Shown here one piece after another: positions 1 to 10,886 of a stretch of 64,000 bases of DNA (position 1 is its first letter; every line of letters begins with the position of its first letter). The position numbers and the translations under genes are program-made. The notes under the pieces were generated by a model. It was not told the DNA's origin and made no database searches. It worked only from the letters and a program-made list of their open reading frames with translations. This stretch comes from Sipunculus nudus (taxonomy: Eukaryota; Annelida; Sipuncula; Golfingiida; Sipunculidae): positions 80,566,142 through 80,630,141 of the forward strand of contig CM049306.1 in NCBI GenBank assembly GCA_026874595.1, read 5' to 3'.

Positions 1-1984
1 GAGGGAGTGAGAGTGGCTAGGCAATCCAGCATCATCTTTGAAAATATATACTTACTAGCTGATAGACCCGGTATTCCGGGCTGTTTGCCGGGGTTTGGGA
101 GATTTATCAACTGAGATGTGAAATGTTGGCTAGTTTTTTTTTTTTATTCTAAAAGTTAACAGAAAATATAGGGTTTCAGTGGGAAACTGTTTCCATAAGA
201 TATGTATAAACATTTTGGCACGACTGCAGAATAACTCACGCACCTCTCTGAGGCACAACACTTCTGTGAACAGAAACGTTTCTATGTCCAGCTGCATGTA
301 TCTTAATTTTGCAACTTACTTGCAAATTACAACTTAAATTACATGAATCCTAAACATCATACCGTCCGTCCGTACAAACTCATAACCTGGTGGAGACAGT
401 GCGTGAGTGATCCTGCAGTCGCTCCAATATATTTAACATTTATTTTGTTGGCTGTCCTCGTGTCAAGAAATTTATACCCAGGTATGTGTACCTTGAAGAC
501 CTGGTCAGTGATGCTGTTTACATTGCGAACCGGAATGAGACGCGGGGCATTCAGGTTTTCGATGATATTTGGCTGGATTCTACCGTTGGACGTATAAAGA
601 TTAGGTTGATGTAACACATGAAAGATTTATTTAATGTACGTTGCAAGGAAACTGTTCTTGAAGAAAGAAACAGAAATATGCATACCTCGTAAGTAGCAGA
701 AGCTGCCATGCAGAGGGTCCGTATTCATTTTCAACCACCGCAAACTTTTTTCATCGTATCAGATATATTTTGAGGCCTGAAACCCCAGACACCACTCCGC
801 CCCACCCCATCATATCCCACCCCTCGCCTGTTCGTGAAATTGGGACCTTGAATTAGGTTTTGTCATTATTCCTCCTGGGTTAAACTCTCCATTTCATAAA
901 GCGAGAAACATGTGTTTTTCTCTTTTACCGACCACGCATGTGGGTGAGAGCCTCGTTCAAATGAAAGGGACGACAGGCTCAAATCCCTCACTGAAAGCAA
1001 GCGTTATTCATATGAAGAATAGTAGTGTTTGAGGTTGAAAGACCACGATGCATGCGTTCCGGTCATTGCCGAAGGCAGTTCGGCTGTGCTCGGTCTTCCC
1101 TTTGTGCAGGTCAGTTAAAACGGAAAAATCACTCAAAATAATATGTTCATTAAAAATTATTTATTCTCATACCGCCTATGTCAGTGCGGGCATAATAACC
1201 TTTAAAATGATGTAAGGCACACTATTGTACACAACGCAGTTTTAGAGAACATTGCGAACAGACGTGAACCGAATTCCTTTTATAAGAATTAGATGTAGAC
1301 ATCACAATATGTTGGATGAGACATGCAAGGCTGAATGCAATATTAAATGTTGAAAAGAGTTATATCTTTAGACTGCCAAATCACAGTAAATTTGCCAATT
1401 TCTCATCCATAATTTCATATAGCTTCCGAAAATCTCATGTTTATTGATCAGGACTGATTTTATGATTTCCCAACGACTGGTGGTGCGACCTGTATTATTT
1501 ATCATAACAAGTTAGCTCAGCTGACTATAACTAAGTCATCTCAGCTATAGCTATTTACTGGCTTAACATGATAATTGTTGAAGCTTGAGACTTTTTTTCT
1601 GGAATATAATTTTATTTAATCAAGATTCAATTGTTTACCTGAAATTAAATCTGTATTTTGTAAATTATTTAAGTTGTTAGCATAAATATAAAATCGATAC
1701 CTTACATTTGGCCCAACTGTGACCATAGCACTTTTTTTTCTTGTAAGTATTTGAATTAGTTTCACAGCAGGAACACAAAAGTATTGAATCTGGTAAATTC
1801 TTAAATTTGTAATAAAAGCTAAAAAATAAAATAAAATAGGCTGGTTATTGACGTTTTTTAGAGGCTTTATTGTATTCATTTGCATTGTCAAGCTCCAGGG
1901 TAACCCTGCCTTGGTCACCTTATTAGTGATGCAACACTGGTTGAACACCCTTGCTGTCACAGGTGTAAAGTTATTCTCATGTCA
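1..1984. other. Gene-free AT-rich stretch
   Basis: No coding exon, RNA gene or clear repeat is recognised. Open frames at 343-597 (both strands) and 1616-1960 are short, overlap each other or are AT-biased, and have no family signature. Confidence 0.5.
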
Positions 1985-1998
1985 CCCCCCCCCCCCCC
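1985..1998. repeat. Poly-C tract
   Basis: A run of 14 C in otherwise AT-rich DNA. The length may be uncertain because homopolymers are error-prone. Confidence 0.9.
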
Positions 1999-2435
1999 GA
2001 CCAAGTGTATTGCAATAATTGTAAAAGATTGAACTGTATTTCTTTAATGGCAAAGCTTTTTCCTATCTAATGTACACAACTTGAAATAGTAAATCATAGG
2101 AGTAATCCAAAAGATGCCATGTTGTGTTTATGTATCAACATGGCTATGTATCATTTAAAAAAAAATACCTTATAAATAATTTAAGCTAATTAAAATATAA
2201 TTAAACCCACAGTAGGCATAATTTAATATTATAACCAAATATAAACCAAACTATGGATAAATAAAGGTGTAATTTTGAACTGTGAATTCTGAATCAAGTG
2301 TAATTTTCAGATATTATTGCTTTGCAAATTTAAACAAAATAAATTTTATTAAAAATAAATAAATCCCTGCATAATGTGATATTACCTGACGAAATGAGCT
2401 ATAAATGTTGATGCAATTTAGAATTTTTATTTATT

Positions 2436-2485
<50 letters not shown>

Positions 2486-2763
2486 CAATGGTATACATGT
2501 ATATGTTTGCAGATCAAACCTAATAGTGCTCTGTTAGCGGGATGCTCAGAGCTGGTTGATAGTATTTAATTATGATAAAGTTCAGTTACACATTGCCACG
2601 TGTTTTTATACCCTCGCAATCAACAGATGCCAATCCCACCTGACCATGTCTGATTACGTCAACGCATGATTACATGAATACATCAACCATTAACCATATC
2701 TGATTCCGAGAGCATGAACATGTTAATTTGTAACTGAATATTTTCGTAAATAAATACTATATA
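1999..2763. other. AT-rich intergenic DNA with a TA microsatellite
   Basis: No gene is seen. A TA dinucleotide run occupies about 2436-2482. The stretch ends at the left terminus of the pogo-like element. Confidence 0.5.
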
Positions 2764-2995
2764 CAGTGAAACCTGGCTAAAGCGGACAGTCAAGGGACTC
2801 AGTCATTTTGTCCTTAATAGTGAGGTGTCCTAATTAGGCAGGTTGACCTTGGTTGATAACTTAGGGATCATAAATAAAGACAACGAACAGCTGCAAGAAC
2901 GTGTTTATTGTATTATATCAGATTTCATGTACATGTACAATATATTCATGCACACATCATGCATTCAATAGTCATATACACACTGTGATTATTTT

Positions 2996-3160
2996 ATACG
3001 TTTAAGAACTGACGCAACCTGTGTCTTGTCACAGGTTAAATCTTAAATTCTTCTGCAATCGCGCGTATGCTCTCGCTGATTCATTCAGTCGAATAAGCTT
3101 GGCTTTTTCAGATAGCGAAAGAACTCGCCTTGGAATACACGTGGTGCCACCTTGCGGCAT
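2996..3160 (-). pseudogene. Broken CENP-B/pogo-type transposase N-terminus
   Basis: Reading from the ATG at 3160, the translation gives RRVLSLSEKAKLIRL. After a shift of frame it gives SIRAIAEEFKI followed by a stop, and after another shift CDKTQVASVLKRIK. Together these match the order of the N-terminal DNA-binding helices of CENP-B/Tigger transposases (charged first helix, 'xIAxEF' helix, 'KTQVxxxLK' recognition helix). At least two frame breaks make it non-functional. It lies inside the pogo-like element, in the orientation expected for that element's transposase. Confidence 0.65.
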
Positions 3161-3242
3161 TATCTAAAACAATCCTGGTTCAGCTGTCCCAAATGCTGTA
3201 ATCTCAAAGATAATGACGATGTTGATAATGCGAAGATTGTAA

Positions 3243-3579
3243 GGCCAAAATAAAAAAAAAGTATGGTTTTCAGGCACTTTTTTTCAGAAATCAATGCGGG
3301 CGGGCGGGTTTTTTATATTTAATTTTTTGGTATGTTTCGATAAAAATGTCAAATGATAAGGGTAAAGCATGATAATAACAGATTTAGTTTGCTAAACAAT
3401 AAAAACACGACATAACAAAGGAAACTGTATGATTTTATCTTCTTGAAAGAAATGTCCGAGCGGCTGCAGCTCATAATTGGTAAGTTTCTATTAAAAATCA
3501 AAATAAAAATTTTTGATGCGGGGGTTTAAAATTGATGCGGGCGGTGCCTTAGAACCATACCTTTTATTTTTTTTTTGCC
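3243..3579. mobile_element. Nested Harbinger-like MITE
   Basis: This 337-bp insertion lies inside the pogo-like element. Its ends form imperfect inverted repeats of about 35 bp: GGCCAAAATAAAAAAAAAGT at the left and GGCAAAAAAAAAATAAAAGG when the right end is read on the minus strand. Both continue into TATGGTT and then AGGCAC. The insertion is flanked by TAA on both sides (3240-3242 and 3580-3582), the kind of 3-bp target duplication made by PIF/Harbinger transposases. The interior has GC-rich 'tgcgggcggg' words and no coding capacity. Confidence 0.65.
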
Positions 3580-4385
3580 TAATGGCTACGATCCTTGGAA
3601 CATTCGTTTTTATAAGTGAATGTAGCATTAGCCTTTAATAAACTTTCTTTGATGATGGCTGTATGGTATGATTTGCTTTAATGTTGAAGGCACCCGAGAT
3701 TTAACGAAACCCGAGGAGCTTGTGCACGGCGGCACGGTACAAACAACTAAGGAGCTAGCACGTTTGACACCGAGCGGATCAGTTTGACATATATTGAGCG
3801 AAACTAATTAATTAATATCAAACAGCCTGCTGTTAAAGTGGCTAAGTTTACAGTTAGATATTGCGTGGTGAGATCAGTGACGCCTTGGTAATCGGCAGCC
3901 ATAATTAATTTAATGACCCCACGGTCGAGCAAATAATATGCAGCTTCGCAACGTGTGAATGATCAACCGTGAAATAGAGTGACACGATGTTTACCACATC
4001 ACCCTTGCTGTGTTTATCTTATGAGCACATCACACCGTGACATGAGCACGTTCACGCATTAAGGTAACAACTGGGGACTGCATAATCCTTTTTGTTCCAG
4101 TCTCGGGAACAACAACAGTACCGGTGACCTTTGATGTTGCCCGGGGCGGTTGATCAGTGTCCGCCGGAGATGGCGTATCGTGTCCGTATTTGTCAGGTTC
4201 ATTTACTCTTAGAATGTTGGTCTGAAATGAAATCTCCTGTCCGTTGTCCGCAGTAGTGAGGTGTCCGCCTTATAAAGGTTCCGCTTATACATAACATATA
4301 AGGAATTTTGAAGGGACTTAACTATCTTGTCCGTTATAGCCAGTTGTCCGCCTAAGTGAGGTGTCCGTTAGACCAGTTTTCACTG

Positions 4386-4443
<58 letters not shown>

Positions 4444-4453
4444 TATATATATG
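4386..4453. repeat. TA microsatellite
   Basis: An almost pure (TA)n run immediately right of the pogo-like element. It may have grown from the TA target site. Confidence 0.95.
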
Positions 4454-4706
4454 CACCGAAGAGATGCTTACATACATGCTTTAAAGGACAACAGAAAACA
4501 ATGTACTTATATAAAGCGTGGGTACATTTCATGATATGAATATGTAGTACAGGGATGTGTGTATGCATCTGAGTAAGCGAGTTCACATTTGCAAGACAAG
4601 CTATGGGGTCACATTTTTCAGTACAGTTTAGTCCAATAGGTGCAGCATACACCCGGTTTGGTTATACCACCTTGGTAGGACAAGATTTGAGGTATTATGT
4701 TGTATC

Positions 4707-6853
4707 ATGGAGCGTTGGTCAGGCCGAGTAGCCCTGGTCACGGGGGCGTCTGTCGGTATCGGAGCTGCTGTAGCTGAGCTGCTGGTCAAGCAGGGGATGA
4801 CAGTGGTCGGATGTGCAAGAAACGTTGAACCAATTCAGGTGGGCTAATAAAAAAAAAATATTTATGAAGTGACATTTATCTTCCTAAAGGAACCCATCAA
4901 CATTATATTAGACTGTTAAAGCCTGACTAACACATTAAGTTAAGCCGTTATTATTGTATTAAATGGTATATAAATAATTATGTTCACATGGCTAATAAGG
5001 GTGTTTGACATCGGGCTGAGAGGGGGTGGGTGTCCACACATAATGAACTAGAGAGCACCATTGTTCGTTTCAGCGCATACGTAAAAATTAAAGGTGCATG
5101 TAGTAATAGATTTGTATTAAGCATTTACAAGGAATGTAAAAAAATGTCTTCAGTTTATATTAACAAGGTGATCTATTCGAGTATGCCATTCTATCAGAGG
5201 ATTTTCATATGACAAAGTTATTTTCATATAAGAAACAAGTACGAATCCAAGGAGTTATCAAAATTAATTTTGCACTGAGTACATTATTTATAGACAAGAA
5301 TTTGAGATCCCATACACAAGGAATGAAATAGCCTTAATATGCAAAACCAATAGGTATTACCTTTGGTGATACTATTTGGCTATGGCACTGGTAATTGAAC
5401 CAATCCCTTGACCGTCAAATCGTTTTACAAATAAAGCTTGATTTCATAACCTTGTGAACCAAAATTCCTTTATTATGACTAATTTTAATATTATTTCAAT
5501 ATTAATAATACATTAAAATACTATTAAGATGATCAGTGACAGACTTTCGGGGGAGAAAGGGAAATTGTTTCCGATCCGATGTGACGTCACGAAGGAGGAC
5601 GATGTTCTTGCCATGTTTGATGAGATTCGCAGCCAACATGGTGGCGTGGACGTGTGTGTGAACAACGCTGGGCTGGCTCATGCTGCGCTACTGCTGTCAG
5701 GAGAATCCAGTGACTGGGCTAACATGATAAATGTAAGATAGCAATCTTAAAAATAAAATAATATATCATAGAAAGCGAGTGCTACCGCCCTGTCACGTAG
5801 TCCCAAGCCGAAATGGGACTGCATGCATACAGATGTACTTACTTAGATTAGGAATAGATATAAGACAGCGTAAAATATGGAGGCGGTTACGTCCACCAAA
5901 ACAATCTTAAAAACATGTCAGATAGGAGAAATAAAGGTTATAATTATAATAATACCTAAAATAATTATAATAATACCTAAAAAATATCTAACTGGAATTC
6001 TTTAGATAAGAGGCTTTATATCTGAGGATAAAAAACACAATAAAACATGTAAAAATTCATTATTTTGTGCAAACAATTTGAAATAAAGATTTTTCATTCT
6101 TTACCGTTTATAAGCAATTCATAGTTCTGAAGAACTCGTTCGCCTCACCGCCATTAGGTGCCATATATACAGTAGCGCTGGCACTGTTCGTTTGACAAAT
6201 CATTTATACCATTTATTAAACCAGTATTAATGTTAAATCCGGGCTATTTTCGATAGGGAGAACGTAAATAAAAGAAGGATTAATTGCGTTTAATATAACT
6301 TGTATGAAGGTGAACATTCTCGGTCTGGCGATGTGTACCAGGGAGGCGGTAAAGTCCATGAGAGAACGTGGGGTGGACGATGGTCACGTGATTCAGATCG
6401 GCAGGTGAACTTGAAATTAGATTAATTTTCGGTAAATAATAGCTGCATCATACAAATTGATATGTGAAATTTCTTATGTATTCTGATAGAAGTGTAAATG
6501 TTTAAATTATAATAATCACTGCCGATATTTTCTTTAAAAAATAATTGACTGGTCTTTCTATAATGCTGAGTAACTGATTAGTCGACCGGCAAGAACCATA
6601 AAATATTTCTGATCCCCACGGTCCGAGATTTGAGTATCCACCCGTAGCCAAATGGGAATTTGAACATAAAGGTCAAACGTCAGTGATTTTGAAACAAAAA
6701 TGCTGCCATATACGGGTACTTAAAACACAGTTATATTTTCTTTATGATTTCATATTCTGCGGCCTGTTGAATTCGAACTTTACCATAGCGTACGTCAACA
6801 CAAAATTAAACGCTTCAGAAGCGTCGATATACGCATTTGTACCATTGTAGAAG

Positions 6854-6903
<50 letters not shown>

Positions 6904-7203
6904 GTATTGTAGAAGTTAATAAACTTTCGTCCCACAACCTTACAACTGAAAAGAAATATTGGCAGTTTTATTAGTTATATAATGTTATGAATTGAAATTG
7001 TTTAACAAAAATGCGCCTTGTATGCTGTGTATTATACTGATTGGAAACATGTAACTATTTCTTAAGTGAACTTGGGAAGAAGATCATAAATATATTGGAA
7101 CTGAACTTTTACTCGGCGACCAAATTCGCTGTGAGTGCAATGGTGGAGGGCTTGAGGAATGAACTCAGGGAAATCAACTCTCACATCCGTGTTAGTGTAA
7201 GTA

Positions 7204-7292
<89 letters not shown>

Positions 7293-7424
7293 AAGAGAAA
7301 GAGAAAGAGAGAGATATGCATTAATAGCCATGCTGTACATAGAAATAAAAAAAACAACCGTCAATTGTAAGGGTCATGGGTTCGAATCTCATCGGCCGTG
7401 AACCGACTTTTCTGTGTATTCATG

Positions 7425-7479
<55 letters not shown>

Positions 7480-9693
7480 TATATTTCAGCATCGATTCTG
7501 TAAGTAACTCTCCCCCTGGATCATTAATTTACGTTTAAGTTCATCGTAAACGGGTTGTAATGAGCACTGCCTGCTGGATAAAATTTATAGGGTATGATGA
7601 CTAGGGTTGTATCGATACCAATACGATTCAAAGTCGAATTGCGTAACGATATCATCAGATGTCCTGTGTTGATACGTTGACGATATCTGATCATCCAATC
7701 GTAAGCCAGGTCCGACATTTAATGTTTAATTCCCAGTGTAATATGAGGCATCCGATTGTTTTATTTTATACATAACGCTTTAAAAGTTTGGATATGTTTT
7801 TCATCTTTCTATGAAATATGTGGTATATTTTCTTGGACACAAAATTTTCATAAATCTTAACGTATCGTATAGTGTATCGTGTGATGATTGAAGTATCGGC
7901 TACGTATCGTGTCGTGAGAAAATTTCTGGTACAGCCCAAGATAATATACGTATGATTATTTACATTATGTGACGTCATGAACTTTTTTTATGAAAGTGCT
8001 TATTTTTGTATATTGGATGATTAGTAGTACAGCCCTAGATAATATACATATGATTATTTAAATTATATGACGTCATCGACTTTTGGATGTCAGTACTTAT
8101 TTTTGTATATTGGATAATTTATAATCTGGTACAGCCCTAAATAATATTCATATTTTTTTTTCAAATAATATGACGTCATCAACTTTCTGGATGTCAGTCA
8201 TTATTTTTGTATATAAGTTAATTCATAGTACAGCCCAAGATAATATACATATGATTATTTAAATGATGTGACGTCGTCAACTTTTTAAATGTCAGTGCCT
8301 ATTTTTGTATTTTGAGAGGAAATTGCCTTAATACAACGATATGCTTTTCTTCAGACATATATCTTATCTTTTTAGTGTGTTTGACATTTAAATGATGTGT
8401 TTCCGATAATTTGTGCAGCAAATTAGCCCAGGGTTAACGGAAACCACTTTTCATAAACGGTTGTTCAACAGTGAAGAGAAGGCACAAACTCTCTACGGTG
8501 GTATAAAGGTTGGTATTTTGTTGTTTTTGGTTTGATGAATGCACAGGTGCTTGATATATCCGCTAAGCGATAATAAAAGCATCACTTGGCCCGTCGCCTA
8601 TGTGACCATCTTCCCCGCTGTAATTGAACTTTTTTCCCTTTCTTTGAATAATGCTATATTCCCGTCTTAAAAAAAAGCATAGACAACTCTTTAATATTTC
8701 TACTTGGCCGCTTCCAATCGTACCCTTTATTAAGGACGATTAGGGTATGATAGTTTATATAAAACAGGAATGGTCATGTGATCATCATGAATACTCATGA
8801 ATATTAAAATATTATGAACAACATTTCCTATTAATCAAAAATGTCATTTAAGGTTTCAGCAAGCACATAGATTACAAAGTATATCGTTGGATTTCCTAGT
8901 CTTAAAGGATTACAACGATGATATATTCAACCTAAAAATATAATTTGTTGAATCTTTAAGAAATCGCAAAAATACCTATCCCAGGGTACACAGATTTATG
9001 TTTATAAAGAAAAAATCTTGACACGATTTTATTATAATTTTTCATAGTATTTATATAACATCAAATGCAATAATAGAATTTTTTTCTCGTTTACAGTGTT
9101 TACAAGCCGCTGACATCGCGGAGGCTGTGTTGTACGCCTTGTCTGCTCCAGCTCATGTCCATGTTAGAAATTAATTCAAATGTAACACACACACACATAC
9201 ACACACACACATATATATATGTGTGTGTTAGGGATCGGTTGTAAAATCCTATTCGATTAATGGAATATAAAAAAGAACGATTATTATTTATCAAGTTTTT
9301 TATCAACCTTCTGTTATACCGTAAATCTGCTACATTGAAATATACCTGAGATATTGACCGATAAGATTCATGACACGTTTACCTCACCCTTCAAAGCAAG
9401 GTAATGGTGTACTGACTATTATACGTTGCAAAAGGATTAAGTTTTATTGCTGTTCGCTCTTGTACAGAATAAGAATTTTTTTTACCTGGATAACACGACG
9501 TCTTTGGATGTGCAAAAAAAATAAAACATACAAATGTTCATACATGTTTTATAATTATATAATTATAGCTTGATATAATTAAAAGCTTTGTTCTATTTTT
9601 GTTTTACATTTACAAGTGTTCGTTCAGTGTTTGGAACTGTTAATAACCTTATTTCAGGCTCATGATGTATACCTTCTGCCCACTGAATGGTAA
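4707..9693 (+). CDS. DHRS11-like short-chain dehydrogenase/reductase (7 exons)
   Basis: The predicted product is a cytosolic NADP(H)-dependent reductase of the SDR superfamily, closest to DHRS11 (17-beta-hydroxysteroid/carbonyl reductase). Exons: 4707-4838, 5529-5732, 6310-6404, 7067-7196, 8419-8508, 9097-9162 and 9658-9693 (stop). All introns are GT/AG and phases join cleanly, giving 250 residues against about 260 for vertebrate DHRS11. Visible motifs are the Rossmann nucleotide loop TGASVGIG (residues 12-19), an acidic CDV turn (62-64), NNAG (89-92), YSATK with catalytic Tyr159 and Lys163, ISPG (189-192) and LLPTEW at the C-terminus. The start MERW matches the conserved beginning of the family. 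An AATAAA signal follows at 9705. Exon 4 is the weak point. Its phase and length fit exactly, but residues 145-157 are unlike the conserved SxSGHR segment, and Leu146 occupies the catalytic Ser position (13 before Tyr). The gene is therefore either catalytically altered, missing a segment or decaying. Family membership is very likely; activity is not. Confidence 0.85.
5941..5981. repeat. Two-copy 20-bp tandem repeat
   Basis: The word TAATTATAATAATACCTAAA occurs twice head to tail in intron 2 of the DHRS11-like gene. Confidence 0.8.
6843..6921. repeat. TA microsatellite between two direct repeats
   Basis: A (TA)n run (about 6856-6902) is bracketed by two copies of ATTGTAGAAGTTAATA in direct orientation. 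It lies in intron 3 of the DHRS11-like gene. Confidence 0.85.
7204..7314. repeat. Compound TA/GA microsatellite
   Basis: A TA run of about 70 bp passes into GA and GAAAGA repeats. It starts only 8 bases after the donor site of exon 4 of the DHRS11-like gene. Confidence 0.95.
7360..7412 (+). repeat. tRNA-derived SINE fragment (B box)
   Basis: TCATGGGTTCGAATCTC matches a polymerase III B box (T-loop GGTTCGAATC). No A box lies upstream because a GA microsatellite abuts it. This looks like the 3' part of a tRNA-derived SINE, and a TA run follows. Confidence 0.5.
7430..7482. repeat. TA/CA microsatellite
   Basis: (TA)n followed by (AC)n directly downstream of the SINE fragment, in intron 4 of the DHRS11-like gene. 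Confidence 0.95.
7601..7938. mobile_element. Possible hAT-like MITE
   Basis: The left end reads TAGGGTTGTATCGATACC. The right end, read on the minus strand, starts TTGGGCTGTACC. Both ends are rich in CGATAC/GTATCG words. The terminal form resembles hAT elements (CAGGGCTGTA type). I found no clean 8-bp target duplication, so boundaries and class are tentative. No coding sequence is visible. Confidence 0.4.
7929..8325. repeat. Four-copy ~98-bp tandem array with CRE-like sites
   Basis: Units begin GTACAGCCC at 7929, 8027, 8129 and 8228 and run about 98-102 bp each. Each contains an AATAT(A/T)CATATGATTATTT-like stretch, a TGACGTC core and 'cttatttttgtat'. The first unit starts at the right terminus of the possible hAT-like MITE, so the array may be amplified transposon end plus flank. 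TGACGTCA occurs at 7970, 8068 and 8171; the fourth copy has TGACGTCG at 8269. It lies in intron 4 of the DHRS11-like gene. Confidence 0.85.
9184..9229. repeat. Self-complementary CA/TA/TG microsatellite
   Basis: (AC)n, (AT)n and (GT)n follow each other, so the tract can fold back on itself. It lies 22 bp after exon 6 of the DHRS11-like gene. Confidence 0.9.
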
Positions 9694-9704
9694 TATCTGC
9701 CTGG

Positions 9705-9710
9705 AATAAA
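9705..9710 (+). promoter_or_regulatory. Putative polyadenylation signal
   Basis: AATAAA lies 12 bases after the stop codon of the DHRS11-like gene. That is close but possible; other AT-rich matches lie further down. Confidence 0.4.
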
Positions 9711-10886
9711 TCGATTTGATGCACCAGTGATGTATATTACAGGAGCTGAAAGAAACAGAAAAAATATCGTGATTTTTACATGAGAATTTTACATGAGACT
9801 ATGTACGTTGAGACCATGAACGTAGAGATAATAGTTGCAGATTTTCATCGATATGTACACTTCTGCACAGGAATTATGTTCACTCGTGAAACATTACATA
9901 TAAATGAAACATATTAAAGGTTGTCTTACCCTTTTCTGAAGGTTTAGTATTTGTTTAATTAATCCATGAAGTTTACTCATTATGATTAAGAAACCGACGT
10001 TAAATATGCAATGTATTCATGCACGGGACCCATGATACTACTACAAAAGTATCAAATAAACAGAAAAAAATATTTTATATAACTGATGTTTATGTGGACA
10101 ATTACATCTTAGTGTTCTATTACACTACCTGTACCGTATAAAGAAAAAAAAATGCACAAATATGGTTTTTATATGTTTCAAGCGCTGAAGATTATTATTT
10201 TTGGTGGGACTGTAATTGCTATTCAGCACATCTATTTCCTATGAATGATTCTTTGGTTTTCTTGTGGATCGAGTGAACTTTATAGTCCTATCATTCTCAA
10301 ATCTCCTTGCGTGCGTTTGTGTTTCAGGAACGCTCTAACGCTGTTTTGGACGCTCTCTCTAGTTTTTCGAAATTCTGCCTGTTGAACCGAAAGGTTCAAA
10401 GCTTCCTTTTTTTGTATAGCCACTGGCTAATATAGACTATGAACGTTGTATGTGAGTACGTGTCCTTGTGTGTGTTAGTGTTGTTCTACTATTAAAGACC
10501 TGGTGCTAAATAAATAAAATTCATTATTATTATTGTTTTTATTATTATAATCACATACAACTACAACTAGAGATGATAAGTATAACAGCAGAATTTTTCA
10601 GCTGCTTCACTATATTTGCTTATCGTCATTTAAAAAATATAGCTTAAAATATTAGCTTAAATGTGTTAAATCTTGGTACTGAATAATAACGCCGTGTGTG
10701 GAAACAAGAAGTATACATTTGTTTGTACGTTGAACGCGAGACCGGCTACCCGGATATAAGATAGAAACCAATGTGTCCAAAGTCCTAAATATATCAGTGC
10801 AAAATATATTTACTGATATGACCTGATATTTGGTTTGCTCAATGTAGCCGGTGCGGTAACCGGAGCTGCCACCTTCAGGGTCTGTC
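9711..10886. other. Intergenic DNA, possible retroelement tail
   Basis: No gene is recognised. Around 10327-10440, a frame opening after a splice-acceptor-like 'tgtttcag' encodes SNAVLDALSSFSKFCLL and then a stop. It is followed by AATAAA and an ATT-rich tail (about 10510-10550). This could be a 3' exon or retroelement tail, but I could not assign a family. Confidence 0.3.

Larger units (their letters stand above)
2764..4385 (-). mobile_element. pogo/Tigger-like DNA transposon, decayed
   Basis: The left end begins CAGTGAAACCTGGCTAA. The right end, read on the minus strand, begins CAGTGAAAACTGGTCTAA. Both ends abut TA, as expected for a Tc1/mariner-superfamily TA target-site duplication. Sub-terminal 'agtgaggtgtcc' and 'gcggaca'/'tccgc' words recur at both ends. 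Inside, on the minus strand, is a remnant resembling the N-terminal helix-turn-helix of CENP-B/pogo transposases. No catalytic DDE domain is seen, so the copy is non-autonomous. It is 1622 bp long, of which 337 bp is a later nested MITE. Assignment to pogo/Tigger rests on the terminus and the HTH remnant. Confidence 0.7.

Noticed and set aside
4380-4652. Minus-strand open frame of 90 codons ending in IYIYIY repeats
   Set aside because: It is largely translation of the TA microsatellite and has no family signature. The same applies to frames at 7041-7370 beyond exon 4, 7062-7364, 28195-28413 and 45111-45305.
6405-7066. Hidden micro-exon supplying the SxSGHR segment of the reductase
   Set aside because: I scanned this intron for Ser-Gly-His-Arg codons in any frame and found none.
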